DNA from: Treponema bryantii
Lineage (GTDB): Bacteria; Spirochaetota; Spirochaetia; Treponematales; Treponemataceae
Assembly: GCF_036492245.1 (NCBI RefSeq)
Contig: NZ_AP025286.1
Coordinates: forward strand, 744,001 to 808,000
Length of the DNA stretch: 64,000 nt
Direction of reading: 5' to 3'
In this document: piece by piece, positions 25,771 to 36,000 of the stretch
Layout: each line of letters starts with the position of its first letter
Numbering within the stretch: position 1 is the stretch's first letter
The notes under the pieces: model-generated
Database searches by the model: none
What the model saw: only the letters and a program-made list of their open reading frames with translations
What the model was told of the DNA's origin: nothing
Made by a program: the position numbers and the translations under genes

Positions 25771-26796
25771 ATGGACGAGAATCCTACTATCCAGAATGCA
25801 AAAGAAGATGAAATTAGTCTTATAGATTTATTTGCTGTTTTATTAAAGCATAAATTTCTGATTATTGGACTTACTGGTGCGGCTATGATTTTTGCCGTAG
25901 TTATTTCCATTATTTCATTAAAGCTTTCTCCTGAAAAATCTTTCCTTCCAAATAAATATACACCAAAAGCTCAGATGCTTATCAATGATGATTCTTCTGC
26001 TACGGGTGGCCTTTCATCTATGCTCAGCTCAAGCGGACTTGGCAGTCTTGCAGGGCTTGCTGGTGTTAGTGTTTCCGGTGGTTCTTCTAACAGTGCTCTT
26101 GCAGGTTATCTTGTAAACAGTAATACAATTCAGGATGCTGTTGTTGATAAGTTTAATCTTATTGAACGTTATAAAATCAAAAAATCACCGAGAGCTGCAA
26201 GCCGTGAGGCTCTTAAAAAGGTTTTGACTTCCAATTTTGATACTGACACTGGAGTTTTCAGCATCAGCTTTACAGATACTGATCCAGAGTTTGCACGTGA
26301 AGTTGTTAATTATGTTGTAGATCTTATTGAAGCTCGTTTTAATGAACTTGGAATAGACCAGAATAAGCTTCAGGAAGCAAATCTTAAAGAAAATATTCAG
26401 CATTCTTATGATGAAATTCTTTCTCTCCAGAAGCGCATTCAGACTCTGGAGCAGTCGGTTTCAAATATTTATAATCCAAGTTCAGCTCCTTCAATTATGC
26501 TTGATTCTTCTTTATTAAAGCTTGAACTTTCTGCTCAGCAGCAGATTTATTCTCAGCTTAAAGTTCAGTATGAGTCTCTTAAGGTTACTATGGCGAGTGA
26601 ACAGCCTGTATTCCAGATTCTCGAATATGCTGAAGTTCCAGACAGAAAATCAGAGCCAAGCCGTGGCAAGCTTTGCATTATTATCACTTTTGCGGCATTC
26701 TTTCTTTCTGTATTTCTTGCCTTTGCACTTAATGCGGTAGAGAATATTAAAAAAGATCCGGAAGCTATGTCAAAGCTCAGTTCATCAAAAAAATAA
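25771..26796 (+). CDS. Wzz-like polysaccharide chain-length/co-polymerase protein
   Basis: A 341-aa Wzz/PCP protein. Membrane segment 1 is near residue 30 (HKFLIIGLTGAAMIFAVVISI) and segment 2 near the C-terminus (CIIITFAAFFLSVFLAFAL). The loop between is extracytoplasmic, with a coiled coil around 200-290. The proline-rich approach to segment 2 (EYAEVPDRKSEPSRGK) is the classical Wzz motif. No kinase domain is fused. Start at ATG 25771 has a GGAG site; the longer frame from 25732 is less likely. It probably works with the export protein at 26815 and the Wzx/Wzy cluster at the window start. Confidence 0.9.
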   Translation: MDENPTIQNAKEDEISLIDLFAVLLKHKFLIIGLTGAAMIFAVVISIISLKLSPEKSFLPNKYTPKAQMLINDDSSATGGLSSMLSSSGLGSLAGLAGVSVSGGSSNSALAGYLVNSNTIQDAVVDKFNLIERYKIKKSPRAASREALKKVLTSNFDTDTGVFSISFTDTDPEFAREVVNYVVDLIEARFNELGIDQNKLQEANLKENIQHSYDEILSLQKRIQTLEQSVSNIYNPSSAPSIMLDSSLLKLELSAQQQIYSQLKVQYESLKVTMASEQPVFQILEYAEVPDRKSEPSRGKLCIIITFAAFFLSVFLAFALNAVENIKKDPEAMSKLSSSKK

Positions 26797-26814
26797 ATAA
26801 AGCTAAGGTGTAGA

Positions 26815-28296
26815 ATGAAAAAGAAAATACTATTTTCAATTGTAATACTTTTCAGTGCCATTTCTATTTGTGCCGCTGGAGAATTATCTGTAGAAACTGT
26901 AAATCAGGAAGTTGATTCACGTGTACAGATTGCAATGTCGAATGCAGATTATATGGTAACTGCTGGTGATATTTATACACTTGGATTTATTGCAGGCTCC
27001 AGTACTATGGAATATCATATTATGGTTGATTCAACTTATAAGGTAAGGGTAGCAAACCTTGCGGTTATTGATGCTGCTGGAAAATCTTATATGACATTGA
27101 AGAGACAGGTTGAAGATATTGTTTCAAAGAACTATCCGATGAGTGGCGTTCAGTTCTCACTTGTAAGCCCTGCTTCTTTTAATGTAATTATAAAAGGTGA
27201 AGTAACTTCTACTTCTGAACGTTCTGCATGGGCACTTTCCCGTCTTTCTTCTGTAGTGAATCCGGTTAAAACAGGCTATGCTTCAATCAGAGATATTACA
27301 GTTACTTCTACTAATGGTGTTACAAAGCATTATGATTTGTTTAAGGCCAGCCGTGAAGGTGATTTGTCTCAGGATCCGTATCTGCGTCCGGGTGATGTAA
27401 TTACCTTGAAGAAATTTCATAAACAGGTAGGCATTTCTGGTGCTGTGCGCCGTCCTGGAACTTATGAGCTTCTTGAAGATGAAAATCTTAAAGATCTTAT
27501 TGATGTTTATGCTGATGGCTTTAGTGAACGTGCTGATGTAAAAAGAATTACTGTAACACGAATTATTGACGGTTCAGAAAAACCGGGTTCTGTTATCTAT
27601 CTGGATTATCCAAAACAGGTTTCTAATTTTGTGCTTAATTCATTTGATAGTGTTTTTATTGATTCTCTTGTTGCAAGCCGTCCTGTTATGTATATGGAAG
27701 GTGCTATCTTAAAGCAGAATAGTGATATTGAAGAAAATGCAACTGAAGTTGAAAGTGCAACCCGTATTACTGTTCCTTTTGATTATGATGAGAATTATGT
27801 TTTCTTCCTTAGAGCAAAAAGAAGTTATTTTGAATCTGCAATTGCTGATATTCAGAATGCATTTATTGTTCGTGGTGAAGAGCTGATTCCAATTGATATT
27901 TCAAGAGTTCTTTATGATTCTAATTTTACTAGTGAATTAGTTGTTCAGCCTGGTGATTTATTGCGTGTACCTATGAAGCAGTTCTTCGTATCTGTTTCTG
28001 GTGCTGTTCAGAAGCCTGGCCGCTATCCTTATATTCCAAATAAAACTTATGATTACTATATTGGTCTTGCCGGTGGTTTTAATAAAACTATGAATGCCGG
28101 AAAGTCTGTAGATATTATTGATTCTGATGGAAGAAAGCTCAATAAAAAGAGCGAAATTACTCCTGAAACAACAATTACTGCAGATACCAACTCATTCCTG
28201 TTTTATTTTAATCAGTATGCTCCTGTAATTACTACAATTGTTTCTGTAATTGCAACTTCTCTTTCTATCATGGCTGCAACTGGTGTTCTGAAATAA
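26815..28296 (+). CDS. Wza-like polysaccharide export protein with SLBB domains
   Basis: A 493-aa secreted protein. It has an N-terminal signal peptide (hydrophobic 5-20), a polysaccharide export/poly-export domain beginning TAGDIYTLGFI, and two SLBB-type repeats (QVGISGAVRRPGTYEL and FVSVSGAVQKPGRYPY), each following a PGDxxx motif. The C-terminal membrane segment (PVITTIVSVIATSLSIMAAT) is of the type used to cross the outer membrane or anchor the complex. It would form the outer part of the capsule or exopolysaccharide export channel together with the Wzz-like protein 18 bp upstream. Confidence 0.92.
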   Translation: MKKKILFSIVILFSAISICAAGELSVETVNQEVDSRVQIAMSNADYMVTAGDIYTLGFIAGSSTMEYHIMVDSTYKVRVANLAVIDAAGKSYMTLKRQVEDIVSKNYPMSGVQFSLVSPASFNVIIKGEVTSTSERSAWALSRLSSVVNPVKTGYASIRDITVTSTNGVTKHYDLFKASREGDLSQDPYLRPGDVITLKKFHKQVGISGAVRRPGTYELLEDENLKDLIDVYADGFSERADVKRITVTRIIDGSEKPGSVIYLDYPKQVSNFVLNSFDSVFIDSLVASRPVMYMEGAILKQNSDIEENATEVESATRITVPFDYDENYVFFLRAKRSYFESAIADIQNAFIVRGEELIPIDISRVLYDSNFTSELVVQPGDLLRVPMKQFFVSVSGAVQKPGRYPYIPNKTYDYYIGLAGGFNKTMNAGKSVDIIDSDGRKLNKKSEITPETTITADTNSFLFYFNQYAPVITTIVSVIATSLSIMAATGVLK

Positions 28297-28300
28297 AAAA

Positions 28301-28329
28301 AACGGATGCTGTTTATTCAGGCATCCGTT
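28301..28329 (+). terminator. Terminator of the export genes
   Basis: AACGGATGC (28301-28309) pairs with GCATCCGTT (28321-28329). It is preceded by a run of A and not followed by a strong T-run, so it may serve leftward transcription as well. Confidence 0.65.
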
Positions 28330-28360
28330 CTAATTACACGATTTTTTACTGAGCTGGAAG

Positions 28361-28528
28361 CTAAGCAGTCTGACAATTGTAGAGATAGAAAAGTGTTAAT
28401 TGAAAAATCTCTTCAGGAGTAGCACAGTTAGAAATCAACTTCTTGATGTATTTCTTCATGTTCTGTGGATAGTCTGTGTTGTCTACAGCCAGATAATAAG
28501 CTTCCTTCTTTGCACTTAAAGTTGGCAT
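28361..28528 (-). CDS. Small hypothetical protein (55 aa)
   Basis: Starts at ATG 28528 (MPTLSAKKEAYYLAV), with a strong AAGGAGAG ribosome site. A slightly longer in-frame start at 28546 would overlap that site. The protein is amphipathic, with no signal peptide, and has two Cys and a Tyr/Phe-rich C-terminus (FQLTLFYLYNCQTA). I do not recognise it. The ribosome site and the free-standing position favour a real gene. Confidence 0.6.
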   Translation of the reverse strand: MPTLSAKKEAYYLAVDNTDYPQNMKKYIKKLISNCATPEEIFQLTLFYLYNCQTA

Positions 28529-28648
28529 GATTTTACTCTCCTTCAATAACTAATATATTATCGGAAAAAATTCGAAAAGACAATAGTTAAAGTTAATTAA
28601 CTTTATTTTTGTGAAATTTTCATAGGAATTTGTGCGTAAAAGGGCTTT

Positions 28649-29611
28649 TTATCGGGTATGAATCCAGGTAAGTTCGTGTTTATTGTAGTTTAAATGTACA
28701 ATACGGCTTCCAGGGATATCTGCAAACTGCTGAATCAGCGGCCAGTTAATTTCACCCTGCATTTTGATTGTACAGATCATATTCAAGTCTGGTTTATATT
28801 CCAGCCACTTATTGATCCATTCAAAAAGGCGTTCCGGATAGCAGATTACATCAGAAAACACCCAGTCTACTTGCCCGAGTTCTTCCGGTTTAAGTGTAAA
28901 AGCATCGTGTGCCTGGAATGTTACCAGCGGATTATTCATAAGTGAATCTGCGAGTGGGGCGCGGTCTACAGCATAAACTTCAGCTCCAAGTCCTACGAGT
29001 ACCCAAGTCCAGCCTCCAGGACATGCTCCTGCTTCAAAACAGCGCTGTCCTTCATGTGGAAGATCTGTGCCGTTCAGAAGGTTTGCCATTGTAAGAGATT
29101 CCTGAATTTTCAGATATGCACGGCTCGGCGGATTTTCGTGGTCTTCAATAAAATGAAGGGTACCTGCCGGAAGTGTGCTGCTGGTGGCCGCACTTGCTAT
29201 CATTGTGTGCTCATCAATTAGTGTATAAAGTCCCATTGGTGAGTCTGGAATTTTTACCGGGAAGTTTCTGTCTTTTAAGTTGATGTATGGAAGTTTTTCC
29301 TGAATCAGCTGAGCACGGCGAAAGCAGATGTACTGATACGGTGCCCAGTTTCTCTGAATTTTTTTTAGCTCTCCTGCGGCTTCTCCAATTGAATCAAACT
29401 TCAAAAAGAAAGGTTCGAGCATAACGGTACGAGCCCAGTAGGGAAGGGCTGTTGTACCATCATTTAACTCTGGCAAATCGAGTTTTTCATAGTAGAGAAG
29501 GTCGCCGTAGCGTGCATCCGGCTTTTGTGTAATTCCAAATCGGCCTGCAAGTTCAGAAATTAAGAGTTCTGACATCTCGGGAAAGGCCAGGAATGCAAGA
29601 TTTCTTTCCAT
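28649..29611 (-). CDS. RlmM/FtsJ-like rRNA 2'-O-methyltransferase
   Basis: A 320-aa SAM-dependent methyltransferase. The Rossmann methylase part shows CFEAGACPGGWTWVLVGLGAEVYAVD (motif I), WVFSDVICYPERL (motif IV) and ICTIKMQGE (catalytic Lys region of the K-D-K-E set). RlmM modifies C2498 of 23S rRNA; this protein is of the same general type, but the exact target is inferred. It starts 2 bp after the PilZ gene stop and has no ribosome site of its own, so it is probably translationally coupled. Confidence 0.85.
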   Translation of the reverse strand: MERNLAFLAFPEMSELLISELAGRFGITQKPDARYGDLLYYEKLDLPELNDGTTALPYWARTVMLEPFFLKFDSIGEAAGELKKIQRNWAPYQYICFRRAQLIQEKLPYINLKDRNFPVKIPDSPMGLYTLIDEHTMIASAATSSTLPAGTLHFIEDHENPPSRAYLKIQESLTMANLLNGTDLPHEGQRCFEAGACPGGWTWVLVGLGAEVYAVDRAPLADSLMNNPLVTFQAHDAFTLKPEELGQVDWVFSDVICYPERLFEWINKWLEYKPDLNMICTIKMQGEINWPLIQQFADIPGSRIVHLNYNKHELTWIHTR

Positions 29612-29613
29612 AA

Positions 29614-29970
29614 TTAAACTATATCTGGTAAATCGTCTTTAGTGATTTTTTCAAGATGCTTTATAAAGCTTTCGAGCTTATGTGCGTCTGGAGAATAGTG
29701 AATCTTAAAGCCTATAAAAGTACTTCCACCGAGTTCATTTACCCACTGCGGGCTGCAGATAAGATTCAAAGGAGAACTGTTTGAGCCGTGCAGAGGTGAT
29801 ATCTTTACATCATATTCATTTTCCAGGTCAACAACGACAGGAAATGAATAATGCACCTTGCAGCCGTTCAAGCTGATATCGTCAAGTATTCCAGGGAGTG
29901 CACAAATTTCGGGTGCGGTGATGCGGCCGATTTCTTCATACCTTGTATGCAGTCGGTTTTCTTGTTCCAT
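29614..29970 (-). CDS. PilZ-domain protein (c-di-GMP binding)
   Basis: A 118-aa single-domain protein with the PilZ signature: RxxxR as RLHTR at residues 6-10 and the DxSxxG motif as DISLNG. It should bind cyclic di-GMP in the cytoplasm and alter motility, adhesion or surface glycan. There is no ribosome site; a promoter with its -10 box 6 nt upstream of the ATG suggests a leaderless mRNA. It is cotranscribed with the methyltransferase gene. Confidence 0.88.
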   Translation of the reverse strand: MEQENRLHTRYEEIGRITAPEICALPGILDDISLNGCKVHYSFPVVVDLENEYDVKISPLHGSNSSPLNLICSPQWVNELGGSTFIGFKIHYSPDAHKLESFIKHLEKITKDDLPDIV

Positions 29971-29976
29971 TCGGTA

Positions 29977-30005
29977 AGTATAGAGGATTTTTCGTATGTC
30001 GGCAA
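29977..30005 (-). promoter_or_regulatory. Promoter of the PilZ gene (leaderless candidate)
   Basis: Read on the minus strand: TTGCCG (30005-30000), 17 bp, TATACT (29982-29977), then 6 nt to the ATG at 29970. Confidence 0.6.
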
Positions 30006-30038
30006 GCGTAGGCAGAAAATCCGGGCGACATGGATTTT

Positions 30039-33000
30039 CTACTTAACGACCATTACCTTACGGGTCTCGTCTATGCCGCTTCCAATGACACGTACAAAGT
30101 ACATTCCACGGGCAACCGGCTTTCCATTTCTGTTTTTTCCGTCCCAGGTAAAGTAATGTTCTCCGGCCTTTGTATTTCCGCGGTTCAGATAGGTTATGAT
30201 GTTTCCGTCCAGGGTCATCACAATTACGTTAAGACGACCTTCGTCCGGTAAACTGATTTTTACAACAGTCTTTTCTCCCTTGCCGGCATCAATAACATTG
30301 TTGAGGATTGTTACGCCGCCGCGCTGGGCAGTTTCACTCTTAAGCCTGAATGACCACAAATCAAGAGTTCCGATATCTGTTATATCATGCATTCGCAAAC
30401 TATACAGAGGTACTTTTGAACTCAATGCATAGTTATATCGTCTCTGTTCATTATCATAATATGGGCTGTTGAAAATAGAAACAGGTGAGCCATCGGATTC
30501 TGTAATTCCGAAAATAAAACTGATCTGATCTCCGTTCTTCCATCTGTTTATCATTTCAACTGGAATATCGAAAATCAGTCCTTCTGCTGGTTCTTCTTCA
30601 TTCAGAAGTGAGCTGTCTACATAAGTAAAGTTGCTGTTATTTTTTGCTGAAAGCGCACGGAAAATTCCATCTGTCAAATCAGGAAGCCATACTCTTAGTG
30701 ATGTTTTAAAGTCTTTATTAAACTGAGTTGAGACTGATCCGGAATCTGGAGAATCAGAAAGATATAGTCGTACATTTTCAGGAATTTGTGAGTTGTCTTC
30801 TGTACCATCTTCTTCACTTGCAATTATTGTCACTGCATGTGTGGTTGGAAGAGTTCCGTAATTTTTCTGATCTGCATCCCAATCATGAACTGCCCAGCTT
30901 CCTTGTTCATAAAGTCCGTTCATAACAGGTTCGTCATTTTCATTTATATCAGATGAATAAGCATAAAGTGGATTTACAAGACCGATTGCAAAATCTGACA
31001 GTGCATGTGCAGAATACATCTGCATGTAATTTCCTAATTCATCCTGAATGAATGTGACCTTTGCGTTGTTATTGTTTGTGTAGATATCTGGTGAAGTCTC
31101 AGGAAAATCCGGATGGTTCTTAAGCTGAATATGCAGATTTTTGATATCTTCAAAGCAGATTTCTTTTGTGAGTGTCATAGAAATACATGTAAAGTGACTA
31201 TCAGAATACTGCTCAACAATTTTTGCAGGTATAGAGGTATCAATTTCAATATCTGTACTTGGGGAATAACTTCCATCTGAATTGATTGTAATAATCTGGA
31301 AACATGATGGCAGTATATTCATGAAATTTCCTGTAATATCGTAGTTACTTCCATCAGGATATCTGAAAGAAATTTTAGAAGAATCTGTAAGAATCTTTTT
31401 TACGAATACGATATAGATCTGCTTTTGATTTACAGGACTCAAAATTATATCGAATGAAGGTGGTGTACGGTCAATTGTTTTTGATATGGTTTTATTACGT
31501 AGTCTGTTTCCAGCCAGGTCTGTCAAAAAGGCATTTGAATAATTGTATGAGAAAGCAAAACTGGTTTCTACAGGAAGATCTGTATCGGTAATTCCAATTC
31601 CAAGATAAAGTCCGTCCGGATCATTTGCAGAATGCTGTGGTTCTGAAGCACCTGTGAAAAGCTGCGAAATTACTGTTGTATGAATATTTGAAAGTCCTGT
31701 GGCAAAAGCGGTTGAAGGATTTATCTCATCTATATCAGTGGAATATTTAAAACCAGCGGCAGCATTTAGCTTTGTTGAAAGTCTTATACCGCCTGAAGTT
31801 CTTCTTGCCTGTACAGGATCAAATTGACGGGCACCACCAATGATATCTGCAGCGTATGTATAAGTATTGTCATAAAGATTTTCTTTACCACCTGCAGTTG
31901 ACGGAGTACACCATCCGCTTTCTGTAAACCATTCAGCTGTATCAGAAGACGAATAAGCTGGTGTATTATCAAAGAAATGGAAGTCAATTCGGTCAAGTGT
32001 AGAACCGGAACCATTTGTATTTCCAATCGCTTCTGAGGTATCTGCATTTTTTGTTTCTGTCCAGGTTGTTTCTGAGTTAAGACGTAATGGTGCAAATACC
32101 GGTTCTGAAATATCCCAGGCGCTGTATACGTCAGGCGAAACTGGTAACAGATGTGAAGGATTTTCATCTATCGAGTTAGATATAATAAGCGGCTCTACTT
32201 TATTTGCTTCATATTCAATCTGAAGATTGCCCTGAAGGTCTGTTACAAGATTGTTAGTAGTATCAATAGGGAAAACTTGTGCTCCTGTAAAAGGTTTTGC
32301 TTCATCAATATATCCCTTCCAGTTTTTATATTCATTTCCGCTATAGTCAGAAACTGTTCCATCTGTCCAGCCCGCTATAGAAAGGCGGAGAGAATATTCG
32401 TCTGTGCGGTAGAGAGCATTTATATATTTGTTTGCAGATCCCTGCGAGCCTGTATTAAGCAAAAGCTGATTTGTTGAAGGGGCGGTGAGGCGGGCAATTC
32501 CTGCAAAGGTAAGTGTGTTTGTGGCAGTGGTAAAGCCTGCGTTTCCTGAGATAGCACCAAAGGTATCAGTTACCTGGTTATTTTCTGAATCAGTTGGAAT
32601 AGAGTTTGAATTAAATTCAACAGGTTCAGAATAACGGAACTCGAGGAAGTTGTGTGAATCATAAGAGTGCTGGCATGATTCTCCGATTGCGCTGTTATAG
32701 GCTGTGTGAAGTTCCTGGCCGGTACGAACACTCCAGAGTACAGGACCTGTTTTATCGAGGACGTAGGTTTCACTGCCAGCTGTTTCATTTGTTCCGTAGG
32801 ACTTGCCTGGGGTAGGTGTGCGTGTACTGTAGTTGTTCAGTCGCTTTCCCCATTTATTTGTTATGATGTAGTTTACACCAGTAAGTGAACGAGGGATATC
32901 AAGATATGGAACAGAAGTTTTGTAATTTCCGTTACGGTCTGAGCTGAGGGCTGACGAGCCTGCAGAAGTTCCTGTTGCATCAGTGTTCCATGAATCTGGT

Positions 33001-36000
33001 GCTTTGAGGAAGAAAGAATAACGACCATTAGTTAGTTCAATATCTATGTTTTCAATTAAGTCTGCATTCTGACAATCTGGTTTTGTATAGATTCCTGCAA
33101 AGGCAGTTCGTGTATTTGTTGTTCCCTGATAGGTGAGGTAAGGGAGTGAGTTTGTAATTTCATTATAAAGATTTCTGACTGGAGAATTAAACTCAACAAA
33201 AATGGCGTCATCGCGTTCTGTCCATGCATTGAGGATTTCAAAATCTTCAAAGTTCCAGTTTGTGTTATTTGAATTATCTGTACATTCATAGGCAGCGATT
33301 TTTGCTGGAGCAATGTCGTCTGTAGCTGTGTTAGAAGGAAGTTCCCAGCAGCGGACATTGCAGTTGTTTACAGCGGCCTTTACTGCTTCTGCAAAGCCTT
33401 TGTGTGAATCAGAGATTTTAGGGAGTTGGATTTCAAAGTATCCGGATACAGGTCCTGTAAGTATAATTCCATTTGAGTAGAAGTTTTTGCCTGCCTTTAT
33501 AACTGCGTTTTCGAGAGCTGTGACATCACCGTTATATGGGGCGGCTATGAAAGCAGTCGTATAATTTACTGGCGAAGGTCTTGTCTGATTATAAAGATAG
33601 ATTCCATCGATTCCTGTTTGAGGATCAAGAGTTGTATAATCAGGGCCAAGAAGAATGATATCTCCTGTGGATTCCAGAGTTCCGTTGAGTTTCAGTTTTC
33701 CAGAATATAGAACAAAGTTCTTGGCTATTACTTTTGAGGTTGGAGTAGAGTTCATCTGAATTGTGTTCACTGTATTAGTGTTTACAATCAGATTATTTGC
33801 AGTTGTAATACTATGTCCTGCACCGGCAGAGAAAAATCTGTCTGCATCATCAGTAAGGTTTATATCTCCAGCGAATTCGGCATTTCCAGTTCCAGTAAAA
33901 CTTGATTTGAAGGTAGTAAGGACTGGACTTTCGTTTATAAAAGATGTGCCGTAGGTTGCACTGCCATCAAAAGTTACCAGGCCTGTGCCGTTATTTGTAA
34001 AGCTGGTATTAAAATATGAATCATCTGTAAAAGTAACCGCATTTTCACCGGCATTAATTGTTATATTTTGGCAGTACAATTCTGGTGCAAAAGTAATTGC
34101 TGATGCACTGCTGATAATTACATTATTCGGAATATTTGCACTTTCACCGATTGTAACTTCATGAGAGAAAATATTTTCTTCTTCAAATGTAATATTCTGA
34201 TCTGTAGTTTTACAGGCTACATCATAGAAAATGTTTTTACCGCTTACGGTTGTAAGAGGTGCACTGGCTGGTACGGTTGCATTATCAAAAGTGATAGTTC
34301 CTGCTGTAGCTGTAAATCCATTTTCTTCAGAGGTATTGTCCCAGCTTGTTCCACTTACGATGAATGAAGAAGCTGTAGTTACTTTTGCTGGTGATGAAAT
34401 GAGTATGTTGTAGAAGTTTGTTGATCCGTCGTCTTTTGTAGTGAGTGTTTGAGTTGTGCCTGCAAATTTTATAGTTCCATTATTATGTGCAAAATCACCG
34501 GAAATAGTCAGGTTTCCTGCAAAGGTTGTAATTCCTGTCCATGCTGTAAGTTTTGAACCATCATAGGTTTGAATATCAGTATTTATGATACAAGCCTGTT
34601 TGAATTCAAAATTACTTACTGAAGTATCAATAATCAATATTTTTCCAGAATTATTTATTTCAGAGACATACACATAAAGTACAGATGTATTTGAAGTTTT
34701 TAGAATTGTATCCTGGTTGATAATAAGTTTTGCCAGTTTGATATCGGATGAAGAAATTGCTGTGCTGATTAAGGTTGGTGTAAGCAATGTAAGAACTGTG
34801 TCAGTTTCCGAACCGGTAATATTACCTGAGAAATCAAATTCGGATGTTTTTATTGTTACAGAGGATGCATCTATTTTTGTATTTGCATTTACTGTAAGAG
34901 TTACTGTAGATGCTTCGTCTGAATTTGAAACATTGTCTTTGAAAATTACAGTACTACCTGATGAAAGAATGACAGAGTGCTTGAGCGTTACTATGTCGTT
35001 AAAGACTTGAGTGTCTGATGTTGTTATATCACTACAATTGATTATTGCAGGTCCTTTTATTTCAATTGAAGTCAAAGGAGTTGTGTTACCAATACTTGCA
35101 TTGAAAGTAGAGGATGTTGTGCCTTCAAGAACTAAAGATGCATTACCGTTAATAGTTGCACCTGTGCCGAAAGTAATTGTTGAAGAAGTTATTGCATGAG
35201 AGGAAAGTGTAGTTCCTAATGTAACAGCTCCATTATACTCTTGTGATATCGAACTTTTTATTGATGCACAGTTTATTAAAACTGGAGTATTTGGAGTTGT
35301 TGTGAGAGCTTTTAACAAAGGTGTTACAGAACCAATGTTTCCATTAAAAGTAATCAGACCAGTTGATTTGAGAGTTAATGTATCAGAATCTGCTGTAGAA
35401 GCATTTATTGTTCCATTGTAAGTTTGAGTACCTGAGGTTTCAATTGTTACATCCCCGGAAATTTTAAGTATATTGCAGTTTAAGGATGCTGCATTTATTT
35501 CAGCACTTGATATTGTTGTCAGTTTGTCTGCTGCACCAAGAGATACTGTCCCGGCAGAAGTGATAGTACCTGTAATTGAAGTAGTTCCGGTAGTGTGAGA
35601 AAAATCTCCATTGAAGTTCATTTCAGTTGTAGAACCATCAATAGATACATTACCTGTAGTGTTCAAACTAACATCATTTGAAATGATTCCGCCTTTAGAG
35701 AATGTGATGGCTCCGCTGTTTCCAGTATCAGAATCTGTGAATGTTGAAATGTATACAGGCTCATCAAAAGTAGTGGTTGTTGCAGCTCCAATAGAAAGCT
35801 GATCAAGTGATGTCGTTGTAGTACCAACAACTCCAGAGAATTGTATTGTATTACCTGATACTGTAAGTTTTGTTCCGGTTACAGTATTTGCAAAAAGAAG
35901 ATTTCCAGTAGTAGAGTTTATTGATACTCCAGAACCCGCTGTTGAGATTGTAACTGAATCGTTATATGTCTGGTTTCCAGCGGTTTTTATTGATTCACAA

